Positions 34,318 through 43,873 are shown, counted from the first letter of the stretch. The stretch is DNA of 64,000 bases from Pseudodesulfovibrio thermohalotolerans (GCF_021353295.2 NZ_CP120635.1:843501-907500); one strand, 5' to 3'. Made by a program: numbers and translations. The notes: generated from the letters alone by a model not told the origin.

Positions 34318-35295
34318 TCAGAACAGGCAGTCGAGGAGGGCGGGCAGGGTAACGCCGTGCAGGTAGTCGTCGAGGGGGATTCCGGCCAGCCGCGCTTCGA
34401 TCTCACGGCGTTCGTGGCGGCTTCCGACAAGCCGTTCCTCCAGTTCGCCGACGTCGCGAACGCCAAAGTAGTCGCCGAACAGGCGGGCCTTGAGGACGCG
34501 CCCCTTCTTTACGTACAGGTTCACGTCCAGCAGGCCGCCGGGGGTGCGGGTGCGCTTGCTGAAGTTGTAGGCGGGGGAGGAGCCGAAGTTCCAGTCCCAG
34601 GTGCGGTACCGTTTGTCGGCCAGTCGGTCGATGGTCTCGGTCTCGTCGCCGGTCAGGGCCGTTTCGTCCGGGGATGCGCCGCCGGATACGAAATTCATGA
34701 GTGCCTCAATGAATTCCGTGACTTCCATGGGCTTTTTCAGGTGGCTCGATATGTTCGTCACCCTGGAGCGCACACTCTTGACCGCCTTGTCCTGGTATTT
34801 TTCCGGGGCCACGCGCAATGCGCCGGAGAGGTCGGTCATGTCCGAGGCGAAGAGCAGGGTGCCGTGGTGGAGGACGCGCCCGCCATGGAAGTGCTGGGCG
34901 TTGCCCGAGAACTTCTTTCCGTCGATGAGCAGGTCGTTGCGTCCGCTGAAGACGCATTCAACGCCCATGGAGCGCAGTGCCTGCTGAATGGGGATGGTGA
35001 ACCGCTCGAAGTCCAGCCCTTCCGACGGGTTGCCGTTATTGATGAAGGTGAAGTTGATGTTTCCAAGGTCGTGAAACACGGCCCCGCCGCCGCTCAGTCT
35101 GCGGACCACCGGAATATCCCGCTCGCGGGTGAAGGTCTCGTCGATTTCCGCCAGGGTGTTCTGGTTTCGCCCGACAATGACCGCGGGCCGGTTGCGCCAG
35201 AGCATGAAGACTTCGTCGCCGGATTCCGTAAGCAGCCATTCCTCGGCGGCCAGGTTGAACGCGGGGTCGGTGGATTGGTTATGGATGTATCGCAT
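34318..35295 (-). CDS. lplA: Lipoate-protein ligase LplA
   Basis: A 325-aa ligase that activates free lipoate with ATP and attaches it to lysines of E2-type proteins. The start MRYIHNQSTDPAFNLAAEEWLL and RRLSGGGAVFHDLGNINF (residues ~67-84, lipoyl-AMP binding) are diagnostic, and GRNDLLIDGKKFSGNAQ holds the catalytic Lys. A C-terminal accessory domain is present. Its closeness to the aco operon suggests it lipoylates AcoC. AGGAG lies before the ATG. Divergent from the metallo-hydrolase gene. Confidence 0.92.
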   Translation of the reverse strand: MRYIHNQSTDPAFNLAAEEWLLTESGDEVFMLWRNRPAVIVGRNQNTLAEIDETFTRERDIPVVRRLSGGGAVFHDLGNINFTFINNGNPSEGLDFERFTIPIQQALRSMGVECVFSGRNDLLIDGKKFSGNAQHFHGGRVLHHGTLLFASDMTDLSGALRVAPEKYQDKAVKSVRSRVTNISSHLKKPMEVTEFIEALMNFVSGGASPDETALTGDETETIDRLADKRYRTWDWNFGSSPAYNFSKRTRTPGGLLDVNLYVKKGRVLKARLFGDYFGVRDVGELEERLVGSRHERREIEARLAGIPLDDYLHGVTLPALLDCLF

Positions 35296-35468
35296 GAACG
35301 CTCCTTTGTGGCGGGCATTGCAAAAGGCGGGCCCCGGGATCTCGGGCCGATCGCCCTATACCCGCTGCCGGACCGTCGGGCAAGACCCTCCCGGGCTGTC
35401 CGGCTGGTCTCGGGCGGCCGAAGGGGGTATGACCCTTGCATCGGGAACGCCGCAAGGAGGGCAAAAAC

Positions 35469-36263
35469 GTGACCGAGTGCATCGATATCGATCTGGTGGC
35501 CAACGCCGGGGTTCTGGTCCGGGGCGGCGGCCTGGGGCTGCTCGTGGACGGCGTTCACGACGAGGGCGGGCATCCGTTCAGCCGGGTGGGGCCGGACACC
35601 GTGGCGCGCATGGTTCGGGGAGAGGGCGTCTTCGCGGACCTGGATTACCTGCTGTTTACCCATGAGCATCCGGACCACTTCACCCCGAAGCTGACGTTGG
35701 AGCTTCTTCGCCGCAGACCCGTCAGGGGCGTGCTTCTGCCGGACGCGGCCCAAGGCTCGTCCGAGCTGGCGCGGTTCACGGACGCGCTTGTGGAGATGGG
35801 CGTTCCGCACTGGCCCCTCGGGCTCGCGCCGGGCTGTGTCAGGAGAGTAGAGCCCGAGCCCGGTCTGGCCGTCACCGCCGTGGGCGCACGTCACATGGGA
35901 CCGAAGTTCCGGGGCGTACGCAACGATTGCCTGCTCGTCACCCTGGACGGCATGAACCTGCTTTTCACCGGCGACGCCGACCACGTTCCGGAATACTACG
36001 AGGACGCCCTGCGCGACGTTGATATCGACGCGGTTTTCGTCAATCCGATCTTCTACCACAACCCGGACGGCCAGGCGGTCATCAACGACACCTTCCGCCC
36101 GCGCGAGGTGTTCATTTACCACATGCCGCCCAAGGACGACGATCCCTTCCATCTCGTCTTCACGGTCAAGCGGGCGCTGGAACGTCACGCCCGGCCGGAC
36201 ATGCCGGTCCGCGTGCTCGATGCGGACAACGCGGCCGCGCGTCTCTGTCGGGCGGGGACGTAA
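35469..36263 (+). CDS. MBL-fold metallo-hydrolase
   Basis: A 264-aa beta-lactamase-fold hydrolase. The metal motif THEHPDHF (HxHxDH) is at residues ~63-69, and FTGDADHVPEYYEDAL and later HMPPKDD supply other ligands. It resembles UlaG-like or L-ascorbate-6-phosphate lactonase-like hydrolases in outline. Translation starts at GTG 35469, 8 nt after AAGGAGG. Stands between lplA (divergent) and the sensor kinase. Substrate unknown. Confidence 0.8.
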   Translation: MTECIDIDLVANAGVLVRGGGLGLLVDGVHDEGGHPFSRVGPDTVARMVRGEGVFADLDYLLFTHEHPDHFTPKLTLELLRRRPVRGVLLPDAAQGSSELARFTDALVEMGVPHWPLGLAPGCVRRVEPEPGLAVTAVGARHMGPKFRGVRNDCLLVTLDGMNLLFTGDADHVPEYYEDALRDVDIDAVFVNPIFYHNPDGQAVINDTFRPREVFIYHMPPKDDDPFHLVFTVKRALERHARPDMPVRVLDADNAAARLCRAGT

Positions 36264-36332
36264 CCCCGCGTTTCGCGAACCGGATTGCGGTCAGGGGCGA
36301 TTGCGGCTACTTATGGAGGAAGGATCACAACC

Positions 36333-38177
36333 ATGCCCACGGCCACATCATCTCCACGCAATTCCGGCTCCCGGCTTTCGGACCGACTCAAGAAACAGTT
36401 GTTTCTCTACGCCTCCGGGGCGCTGCTCGTCCTGACGCTCGGCGTGGGGCTTTCCGTGGTGGCCACGCTGTTCAGCCAGCTCAAGCAGGCCGAGGAGGCC
36501 GGGCTGGCCCACATCGCCGAGACGCGCGCCCTGGCCGTGGGCGAATGGTGCCGCCGGGCCGTGGATCTGTCCCGGCAGGTGACCAGCCGGACCCGCATCC
36601 GGGAAGAGCTGGCCGCATACAACGCGGGCCGCCGCTCCCTCAAGGAGCTGGCCGATTTCACCAGGCCCAAGCTCGAAGACGCCATGAACCTGTCCGAGGA
36701 AGTAGTCGGTCTGACCCGCCTTGATCGGGACGGACGTTTCGTGACTTCGGTTGGCGTGGCCGTGCCCGAGGCCCTTGCGGCCGATCTGGCCGCGCCCGGC
36801 AAGGACGTACGCTTTTCCGGCCCTGCGGTTCTGGGCGGCGCGCCGTGTCTGGTCATCGCCGCGCCCATCATGGACCGCGCCGGGCGCGGACTGGGCGCGG
36901 ACCTGGTGGTCATGAACATTTCCCGGCTCCTCGGGATCATCGAAAGCGGCAGGAAAGTGCGGGGCGCGGGAACCATCGGCCTCGGCTACGCTTCCGGGGA
37001 AGGCGCCAAGCCGTTCCCGGACGGGGCGGGCGGAACGGCCGGGGGAGGGGCCAGCCAGGCGGAGGCGTTGCGTCTGGCCGTGGCCGGAAAGACCGGCATC
37101 CTGGTCTCCGGCGACGAGGTTACGGCCTATACTCCGGTAAGCGGCTGCGGATGGGGACTGGCCGTGTCCATCAATGAACGCGAGCTGTACAATCCGATCA
37201 GGCTGCGGCTCATCCAATTGGCCCTGTACTCCCTGCTCATCTATGCGGTCTGCCTCATCGGCCTGTGGCGGCTTTTGCGCCCCCTGACCGGGCGGCTGCT
37301 GCTCCACGCCTCGGAGCTGGAGTCCGAGGTGGACGCCAAAACCTCGACCCTCAAGTCCGAGCTGGACGCCCGGCTCAAGGCGGAGCGCGCTCTTGAGGAG
37401 GCCCGCCGTCAGCTTGAGGATCGCGTGCGCGAGCGCACCCGCGAGCTGGCCCTGGCCAACGAGGAGCTGCGCGAGATTCACAGCCGTCTGGAGGTGGAGC
37501 ACGAGCAGCGCAAGATTCTTTCCCGCGACCTTATCAACCTTCTGGAAGAGGACCGCCGGGAGGTGGCCCGCGAGCTGCACGATCACACCGGACAGCTCCT
37601 GACCACCCTGCGGCTCGATTTGCAAGCGGCTCTGGAGTCCCTGGCTTCGTCCGAAGGGTGTTGCCGTGGGCAGTTGGAGAGCGCGGCGGACAAGATCACC
37701 CTGGTCCAGCGGGACATCAAGTCCATTTCCAAGGGGCTGAGGCCCGACACGCTGGAGTATCTCGGCCTGGCGCAGGCCATCGAGGCGCTGCTCGACGAGT
37801 ATCGCGCCTCCACCGACCTGGACATTCATTTCTTCCATAAGGGCGTTCCCAAACGCTTTGACAGCCAGAAGGAGCTGGCCCTATACAGGATTACCCAGGA
37901 GGCGTTGACCAATACGGTTAAATACGCCGGGGCGAAACAGGTCCACATCAGCCTGATCGACCGCGACGGGCGGCTCAATCTGACCATCGAGGACGACGGC
38001 CGGGGATTCGACCCGGCGGCCGTGGCCGAGGCGGCGGGGGCGTCCGGCAGCCTGGGCCTGACCCTGATGAAGGAGCGCATGGTTCAGCTCGAAGGGACCT
38101 TCCATCTCGAATCCGCGCCCGGACGGGGCACGCAGATTCTGGCCGAGCTGAATATCCGGGACACCAACGATGCATAA
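36333..38177 (+). CDS. Membrane sensor histidine kinase (NarX/DesK type)
   Basis: A 614-aa sensor kinase. Two membrane helices (residues ~22-45 and ~290-312) frame a periplasmic domain of ~240 aa with a Cache-like look (ALAVGEWCRRAVDLSRQV, VGLTRLDRDGRFVTSVG). A long coiled coil (~325-400) leads to HisKA_3 with RELHDHTGQLL (His ~416), and the ATPase part has DDGRGFDP and GLTLMKERM. It phosphorylates the LuxR-type regulator, whose gene overlaps by 8 nt. GGAGGAAGGA is upstream of ATG 36333. Its signal may be a sulfur oxyanion, since ttrBCA follows; TtrS proper is built differently. Confidence 0.85.
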   Translation: MPTATSSPRNSGSRLSDRLKKQLFLYASGALLVLTLGVGLSVVATLFSQLKQAEEAGLAHIAETRALAVGEWCRRAVDLSRQVTSRTRIREELAAYNAGRRSLKELADFTRPKLEDAMNLSEEVVGLTRLDRDGRFVTSVGVAVPEALAADLAAPGKDVRFSGPAVLGGAPCLVIAAPIMDRAGRGLGADLVVMNISRLLGIIESGRKVRGAGTIGLGYASGEGAKPFPDGAGGTAGGGASQAEALRLAVAGKTGILVSGDEVTAYTPVSGCGWGLAVSINERELYNPIRLRLIQLALYSLLIYAVCLIGLWRLLRPLTGRLLLHASELESEVDAKTSTLKSELDARLKAERALEEARRQLEDRVRERTRELALANEELREIHSRLEVEHEQRKILSRDLINLLEEDRREVARELHDHTGQLLTTLRLDLQAALESLASSEGCCRGQLESAADKITLVQRDIKSISKGLRPDTLEYLGLAQAIEALLDEYRASTDLDIHFFHKGVPKRFDSQKELALYRITQEALTNTVKYAGAKQVHISLIDRDGRLNLTIEDDGRGFDPAAVAEAAGASGSLGLTLMKERMVQLEGTFHLESAPGRGTQILAELNIRDTNDA

Positions 38178-38817
38178 AACCACTCTGCTTATCGCCGACG
38201 ACCACCAGGTGGTCATCGCGGGCATCCGCAGCCTGCTCGCCTCGCGCCGCGACATCGAGATCGTGGGCGAGGCCGCCAACGGGGCCGAGGCCGTGGCCCT
38301 CTCCCGGGAACTGCGCCCGGACATCGTCATCATGGATATCTCCATGCCCGAGATGGACGGGGTGGAGGCCACCGGGCGCATCCGCGAGGTCTCCCCGGAC
38401 ACGCGGATCATCATCTATACCATGCACTCGGACCAGCGGTTCATCCTGGAGCTGTTCAAGGCCGGCATCTTCGGCCATGTACTCAAGGAAGGGCCGCCCG
38501 CCGAACTCTGCGCCGCCGTGGAGGCGGTCATGGCCGGACAGACCTACTTCACGACCATCGACCCGGCCGCGCTCCTGCGCCAGCTTTCCCCGGATCGGGC
38601 GGACGAGGCCGCGCTGTTCGACCACCTGAGCCCGCGCGAGCTTGAGGTCTTCCGGCTTCTGGCCGACGGCCTCACCGTCAAGGAAGCGGCGGCGAAACTC
38701 CACATCAGTCCCAAGACCGTCGAGACCCACAAGTACAACCTGATGGAAAAGCTGGAGGTCGGGACTATCCCGGACCTGACCAAGCTGGCCATCCGCCACG
38801 GGCTCATCGCGGTCTGA
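38170..38817 (+). CDS. NarL/FixJ-family response regulator
   Basis: A 215-aa two-domain regulator. The receiver has Asp56 in PDIVIMDIS as phosphate acceptor, DD at 10-11, and Lys in VLKEG. The C-terminal LuxR-type HTH is LSPRELEVFRLLADGLTVKEAAAKLHISPKTVETHKYNLMEKL. The start overlaps the kinase gene by 8 nt. It likely activates the ttr operon 228 bp downstream, playing the part that TtrR has elsewhere; this is inference from position. Confidence 0.88.
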   Translation: MHKTTLLIADDHQVVIAGIRSLLASRRDIEIVGEAANGAEAVALSRELRPDIVIMDISMPEMDGVEATGRIREVSPDTRIIIYTMHSDQRFILELFKAGIFGHVLKEGPPAELCAAVEAVMAGQTYFTTIDPAALLRQLSPDRADEAALFDHLSPRELEVFRLLADGLTVKEAAAKLHISPKTVETHKYNLMEKLEVGTIPDLTKLAIRHGLIAV

Positions 38818-39045
38818 CGCCGGGTCGACATCTTCCTTCGGGAAATTCCCCACCCCCGGCGGAGCTTCGTCTCGGCCGTCATTCAATGAATGCTTTTCAA
38901 CATATTGTTTTCATGAGGTAATTCGAAGGCGTTTCGCTGCGTCGTTTTCGAAAAAGGAACCGCTGAATCAGAAGCTTCCCGATTGTTCCGGTTGCAAATC
39001 CGTCGCATTCTCCGGGTAAACGCGAAAAGCGCAACCGGAGGTTTC
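38818..39045. other. Intergenic promoter region of ttrBCA
   Basis: 228 bp between the response regulator and ttrB. AT-rich in 38880-38930, where ATTCAATGAAT (38881-38891) is a short palindrome and possible regulator site. No clear -35/-10 pair or sigma-54 element was found. CCGGAGG at 39034-39040 is the ttrB ribosome site. Confidence 0.45.
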
Positions 39046-39759
39046 ATGGACAGACGGAAATTTCTCAAGCTCGCCTGCGCCGGGGTGCCCGCCCTGGGCG
39101 CGCTCAGGGCGGCGGAAGCGCGTGCCGGGGGCGAAACGCCGCGGTACGCTATGGTCATAGATCTCAGGCGGTGCGTGGGCTGCCATTCCTGTTCGGTCTC
39201 CTGTTCCGTGGAGAATCGGGTTCCCGTGGGAAAATACCGCGCCTCGGTGGGAGAATACATCATCGAGGACGCGGCTCCGACCGTGGCCCCGCTGCCCCGG
39301 CTCTGCAACCATTGCGAGGAGCCCGCCTGCGTGCCGGTCTGTCCGGTGCACGCCACCTACAAGAACAAGGACGGGCTGGTCCTGGTGGACAGCGACAAGT
39401 GCCTTGCCTGCGGCTTTTGCGTGCAGGCCTGCCCCTACGACGCCCGCTACATCAACCCCGACACCCGCTCGGCGGACAAGTGCACCTTTTGCGTTCACCG
39501 CCTTCATGCCGGGCTGCTGCCCGCCTGCGTGGAGAACTGCGTGGGCGGGGCGCGCATTTTCGGCGACATGAACGACCCTGAGAGCCTGGTCAGCCGGACG
39601 CTCAAGGAACACGAAGGCGCGATAAAGGTCCTGGCCCCGGAAATGGGAACCAGGCCCAACGTCTATTACGTCAATCTGAACGCCTTCCTGGAGAGTCCGG
39701 CCAATGTCGGACTGCCCATGGCCGAAGGCGCGCAGGCCGTTGGAGGTGGACATGCCTAG
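39046..39759 (+). CDS. ttrB: Tetrathionate reductase iron-sulfur subunit TtrB
   Basis: A 237-aa periplasm-facing ferredoxin subunit with a twin-arginine signal MDRRKFLKLACAG. Four [4Fe-4S] motifs are visible: CVGCHSCSVSC, CNHCEEPACVPVC, CLACGFCVQAC and CTFCVHRL...CVENC. It carries electrons from the TtrC quinol site to the molybdenum subunit TtrA. ATG 39046 follows GGAGG. Overlaps ttrC by 8 nt. The order ttrB-ttrC-ttrA equals that of the Salmonella ttr operon. Confidence 0.85.
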   Translation: MDRRKFLKLACAGVPALGALRAAEARAGGETPRYAMVIDLRRCVGCHSCSVSCSVENRVPVGKYRASVGEYIIEDAAPTVAPLPRLCNHCEEPACVPVCPVHATYKNKDGLVLVDSDKCLACGFCVQACPYDARYINPDTRSADKCTFCVHRLHAGLLPACVENCVGGARIFGDMNDPESLVSRTLKEHEGAIKVLAPEMGTRPNVYYVNLNAFLESPANVGLPMAEGAQAVGGGHA

Positions 39760-40723
39760 GGTCATCGAATTGGTCAACGTGCCTCCGGCAATAACCTGGG
39801 AGATTCTGGAGCCGCTCGCCCTGGCCCTGCTCACGTCGGCGGCCGTCGCGGTTCTGCTGGCCGGGGTGCTCGTCCTGGCGGGAAGAAGCGGGGAAGGCCG
39901 CAGGACCCTGTTCGCGACGGGCATCGCCTCGGCCATGACCGGCATGGGCGCGCTCGCCTTGTCTCTGGGCAACCCCTTCCATCTCTACATGTTCATGATT
40001 TCGCCCGCCTTCAGTTCCTGGACGACCATCGGCACCTTCCTGCTGCCAGTGTTTCTCGGGATGTCCCTGCTGGCCCTGTACCTGGACGCTGGGGATGACG
40101 GCATGGCCAGGCCCGTGGCCGGGCTGGCGATCCTCTTCGCCCTGGGCGTGCTGGTCTACGCGTCTCGCGAGATAGGCTACCTCAAGGGCAGGGTCATGTG
40201 GACCTCCGCGATGCTGCCGTTCGGCTTCGCGCTGGCCGGACTGTCCGGCGGCGCGGGGCTGGCCGCGCTGTTGGGCGGGCTTCGGCGGCAGGCCGCGCCG
40301 GGCTGGCTGCTCCTGGCCATGAGCGGAGCGTCCCTGGCCTGCGCCGGGGCCGGTTTCCTGCTCACTCCGCCCGAGGGGTATGTCCTGGCCGCTCCCGGGG
40401 TCTGGAACGCGCTTTCGCTGATCGGAGTCGTCGGAGCCGTCCTCGGCCTGATCGCCCTCAAGGCGCGGGGCCTGGCGTCTCTGGCCGGGCTGGTCGGCTA
40501 CGGCGCGGGGCTGGGTTTCTTCGTCCGGCTCATCTTCCTCGGCCAGGCGGTCCCCCGCAAATCGTTTACCGCCGTCGACGCGGGTGCGGCGGCCCATCTC
40601 GTCTCGGCCCAGTCCCTGTTGTCCATCGCCGGAAGCCTGGTCTTCCTGGTGGGGCTCGGCCTGGTCCTGAAGTCCCTTTTCAGCAACGTCGCCACGGCGA
40701 GGAAGGAGCATTCCCATGGATAA
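39752..40723 (+). CDS. ttrC: Tetrathionate reductase membrane subunit TtrC (NrfD family)
   Basis: A 323-aa membrane protein with about nine hydrophobic helices (e.g. ALLTSAAVAVLLAGVLVLAG, TIGTFLLPVFLGMSLLALYL). NrfD-type proteins oxidise menaquinol. WEILEPLALALL near the start is a common NrfD opening. ATG 39752 follows GGAGGTGG. It is coupled to ttrB (8-nt overlap) and ttrA (8-nt overlap). Confidence 0.82.
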   Translation: MPRVIELVNVPPAITWEILEPLALALLTSAAVAVLLAGVLVLAGRSGEGRRTLFATGIASAMTGMGALALSLGNPFHLYMFMISPAFSSWTTIGTFLLPVFLGMSLLALYLDAGDDGMARPVAGLAILFALGVLVYASREIGYLKGRVMWTSAMLPFGFALAGLSGGAGLAALLGGLRRQAAPGWLLLAMSGASLACAGAGFLLTPPEGYVLAAPGVWNALSLIGVVGAVLGLIALKARGLASLAGLVGYGAGLGFFVRLIFLGQAVPRKSFTAVDAGAAAHLVSAQSLLSIAGSLVFLVGLGLVLKSLFSNVATARKEHSHG

Positions 40724-43700
40724 AGACAGACGCGAACTCGTCAGGAACGGCCTCGCGGCCGCCGGGCTGGGTGTTCTCGGCGCGGCCGCTCTCCTCAAGC
40801 CGGGCAGAGCCGGGGCCGAACCTTCGGCCGGCGTTGCCGAGGACCCGAAGAAGGTCTCTCCCCGATCCCTGTCCCCGGAATACGAGCGTACCGCCGATGG
40901 CGAAGTGCGGCTCGGCAAGGGGAGCCGCATCGCTTTCAACCAGTGTTGGGGATGCACCACCTTCTGCGGCGTGCGCCTGCACATCGACGAGGCCACCGGC
41001 AAGGTGGTCCGGGTGGCGGGCAACCCGTACAACCCGCTGTCCCACGAGAAGCATTTTCCCATGTCCATGCCGGTGAAGGAAGCGCTCGACCGGCTGTCCG
41101 CCGACAAGGACATGGGCCATGCCCAACGGTCCACGGTCTGCGGGCGCGGGGCGGCCATGTTCGAGGCCGCGGACAGTCCGTTTCGCATCACCCACTGCCT
41201 CAAGCGCGCGGGCAGGCGCGGGGAGAACAAGTGGACGCGCATTCCTTTCGAACAGTTGGTCCAGGAGGTGGTCGAGGGCGGCGACCTCTTCGGCGAAGGC
41301 CACGTGGACGGACTGCGCGCCATCCGCGATCTCAAGGAACCCGCCAACCCCGAGCGTCCCGAGTTCGGCCCCAAGAGCAATCAACTGCTCCTGACCTATG
41401 CCGTGGACGACGGGCGCAGCGACTTCTTCTTCCGCCGGTTCGGCATGAAATCCTTCGGAACCAAGAACTTCGGCAAGCACGGGGCGTATTGCGGCCTTTC
41501 CTTCCGCATCGGCTCGGGTATGTTCATGGACGATCTGGCCAAAAACGCCCACATCAAGCCGGATTACGCCAACTGCGAGTTTGCCCTGTTCTGGGGCACG
41601 GCGCCGTCCCAGGCGTCCAACCCGTTCAACCGGTCGGCACGGCTCCTGGCCTCCGCCCGCACCGACGGCAAGCTGCATTATGCGGTCATCGACCCCGTGC
41701 TGCGTATGCCCGCTTCGGACGCGGCCCGAGAGCGATCCAGCTGGGTGCCCATCAACCCCGGCATGGACTCGGCACTGGCCATGGGCATGATCCGCTGGAT
41801 CATCGAGAACAGGCGGTACGACAGGAATTTCCTGGTTCGTCCCAATGTGGCGGCCGCCGGGAAGGCGGGCGAAATCAGCATCTGCAACGCCACCTACCTG
41901 GTGGCCCGGTCCGGCGCGTCCAGCGGGAAGTTCCTCCGCGCGGCCCAGCTTGGCCTTGGCGGCGATGAGGAATTCGTCGTCATGGATGCGGCCACCGGCA
42001 AGCCCGTCTCTTCGGAGAAATGCGACGAGGGCGTGCTGGAGTTTCGGGGCGAGATAGTCCTGGCCTCGGGCGAGACCGTGGAGGCGGCCACTTCTTTCCA
42101 GCTTCTCGCGGATCAGGCCATGACCCACGGGCTGGACGAGATGTCCGCCGTGTGCGGCGTGCCCGTGGAAAGAATGATCGAGCTGGCCCGGGAATTCACC
42201 TCCCACGGCAAGAGGGCGGCGGTGGACGTGCACGGAGGCATGATGAGCACCTCGGGCACCAACGCCACCTTCACCGTCCTGACGCTGAACACGCTCATCG
42301 GCAACATCAACGCCAAGGGCGGCATCTCGGCCACGGCGGGCAATTTTCACGGCCCGGCCATGAAGGGGCCGAAGTACGATCTGGACGGGTTCCCCGGCGC
42401 GATCAAGGCCAAGGGGTTCCCGGCCGTGCGCTGCCGCGCGCCGTACCAGAAGTCCACGGAGTTCAAAAAGAAGAAGGCCGCCGGACAGAATCCCTACCCG
42501 GCGCAGTATCCCTGGTATCCGTTCACCCCGCCGAACATGCCCGCCGAGCACCTGCTCAGTCACGTGAACGGCTATCCGTTCCGCTACAAGTGCTGGATCA
42601 ACTGGACCGGCAACGTCATTTACGGCCACGGCGGACTTCAGCGGGCCGTGGATGAGAGTCTCCGCGACCCCGGGAACCTGCCGCTGATCGTCGGCATCGA
42701 CACCTTTCACAACGAGACCAACGCCTATGCCGACTATCTCGTTCCGGACCCGTGCATGTTCGAGGGGTGGGGCGGATTCTCCGGCGCGTGGTCCGGCGTG
42801 CTGACCAAGATGTCCACGGCCCGCTGGCCCGCCGTGGAGCCCCGGCAGGAGCGGACGGCGGACGGCCGCCCGGTGTGCATGGAGCAGTTCCTCATTGAGG
42901 CGGCCAAGCGCATGGGACTGTCCGGATTCGGCGATAATTCCATTCCGGCGGAAGACGGCTCGGTCGATCCGCTGAACGGGCCCGAGGACTACTATCTGCG
43001 GCTGGCGGCCAACATCGCCTTCTTCAAGGGGCAGAAACTGCCCGCCCCGAGCGACGAGGATGTCGCGCTGTCCGGCATCGGACGCATCCTGCCGGATATC
43101 GAGCGCACTCTGCGGTCCGGCGAGCGCGGCCCGGTCGCCGCCGTGTACAGCCGGGGAGGCCGGTTTGCGCCATACTCCAAGAGCTACGAGGGCGAATGGC
43201 TCGGCGGGCGGTGGAAGCGGACCATGCAAATCTACAACGAGACCGTGGGCACGTCGATCAATTCCCAGACCGGCGAGCCATATCTCGGCGTGGCCTCGTT
43301 CATGCCGCCCAGGCTGTGCGACGGGAGCGAGCTGCGCACGGTCTGGACCACGGACGACTATCCCTTTGTCATGACCTCGTTCAAGTCGAACCTGATAAAC
43401 TCCTACGCCGTGGTCCTGGACCGGCTGCGGGCCATCAAGCCCCTGAATATGGTCATGGTCAACGACAGGGACGCCGCCGGGCTCGGTCTGGCCCACGGCG
43501 ACGAGGTGGAGATCGAAAGCCCGGCCGCCGCCGTTCGCGCCAGGGTGGTGGTCGGCGACGTGGTCGCCCCCGGCGTCATCGCCGTGGAGCACGGTTTCGG
43601 CCACCGCGCCCTTGGGGCGGCGAACGTCGAGGTGGACGGCTCGGTCATCCCGGCCAACCCGGGCGCGGCTGGCGGCTTCAGCCTCAACGACCTCGTCCCG

Positions 43701-43799
43701 GAAGACCCCACCCGCCGGGGCGCATCCACGCTCCAGGAACACGAAACCGGCGCGGCCGCCCGCCAAGGCATCCCCGTGCGCCTCAAGCGGGTCGGCTGA
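40716..43799 (+). CDS. ttrA: Tetrathionate reductase molybdopterin subunit TtrA
   Basis: A 1027-aa Mo-bisPGD enzyme of the DMSO reductase superfamily, close to the known TtrA length. An N-terminal Tat-like signal (DRRELVRNGLAAAGLG) is followed by the 4Fe-4S motif QCWGCTTFCG with a further Cys at VCGRG (residues ~74-145). HGAYCGLSFR at ~255-264 supplies the Mo-ligating Cys. NETNAYADYLVPD and the C-terminal ADVVAPG-type beta-barrel fold are standard. It reduces tetrathionate to thiosulfate in the periplasm. Arsenate and other sulfur-oxyanion reductases are close relatives, so the substrate is likely but not certain. Confidence 0.85.
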   Translation: MDKDRRELVRNGLAAAGLGVLGAAALLKPGRAGAEPSAGVAEDPKKVSPRSLSPEYERTADGEVRLGKGSRIAFNQCWGCTTFCGVRLHIDEATGKVVRVAGNPYNPLSHEKHFPMSMPVKEALDRLSADKDMGHAQRSTVCGRGAAMFEAADSPFRITHCLKRAGRRGENKWTRIPFEQLVQEVVEGGDLFGEGHVDGLRAIRDLKEPANPERPEFGPKSNQLLLTYAVDDGRSDFFFRRFGMKSFGTKNFGKHGAYCGLSFRIGSGMFMDDLAKNAHIKPDYANCEFALFWGTAPSQASNPFNRSARLLASARTDGKLHYAVIDPVLRMPASDAARERSSWVPINPGMDSALAMGMIRWIIENRRYDRNFLVRPNVAAAGKAGEISICNATYLVARSGASSGKFLRAAQLGLGGDEEFVVMDAATGKPVSSEKCDEGVLEFRGEIVLASGETVEAATSFQLLADQAMTHGLDEMSAVCGVPVERMIELAREFTSHGKRAAVDVHGGMMSTSGTNATFTVLTLNTLIGNINAKGGISATAGNFHGPAMKGPKYDLDGFPGAIKAKGFPAVRCRAPYQKSTEFKKKKAAGQNPYPAQYPWYPFTPPNMPAEHLLSHVNGYPFRYKCWINWTGNVIYGHGGLQRAVDESLRDPGNLPLIVGIDTFHNETNAYADYLVPDPCMFEGWGGFSGAWSGVLTKMSTARWPAVEPRQERTADGRPVCMEQFLIEAAKRMGLSGFGDNSIPAEDGSVDPLNGPEDYYLRLAANIAFFKGQKLPAPSDEDVALSGIGRILPDIERTLRSGERGPVAAVYSRGGRFAPYSKSYEGEWLGGRWKRTMQIYNETVGTSINSQTGEPYLGVASFMPPRLCDGSELRTVWTTDDYPFVMTSFKSNLINSYAVVLDRLRAIKPLNMVMVNDRDAAGLGLAHGDEVEIESPAAAVRARVVVGDVVAPGVIAVEHGFGHRALGAANVEVDGSVIPANPGAAGGFSLNDLVPEDPTRRGASTLQEHETGAAARQGIPVRLKRVG

Positions 43800-43840
43800 C
43801 GCCTTCCCGCCCGATTCCCGACTAAACTCCCTTGATCGAA

Positions 43841-43873
43841 GGCCCCCGCGGAAACACCGTTTTCGCGGGGGCC
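43841..43873 (+). terminator. Terminator-like hairpin after ttrA
   Basis: GGCCCCCGCG (43841-43850) pairs with CGCGGGGGCC (43864-43873), extended by GAAAC/GTTTT inside the loop. Only a weak T-run follows, so it may be a stabilising 3' end or a terminator of moderate strength. It separates ttrA from cas3. Confidence 0.65.

Noticed and set aside
40680..43766. 1028-codon frame antisense to ttrA
   Set aside because: Shadow of ttrA; no domain signs.
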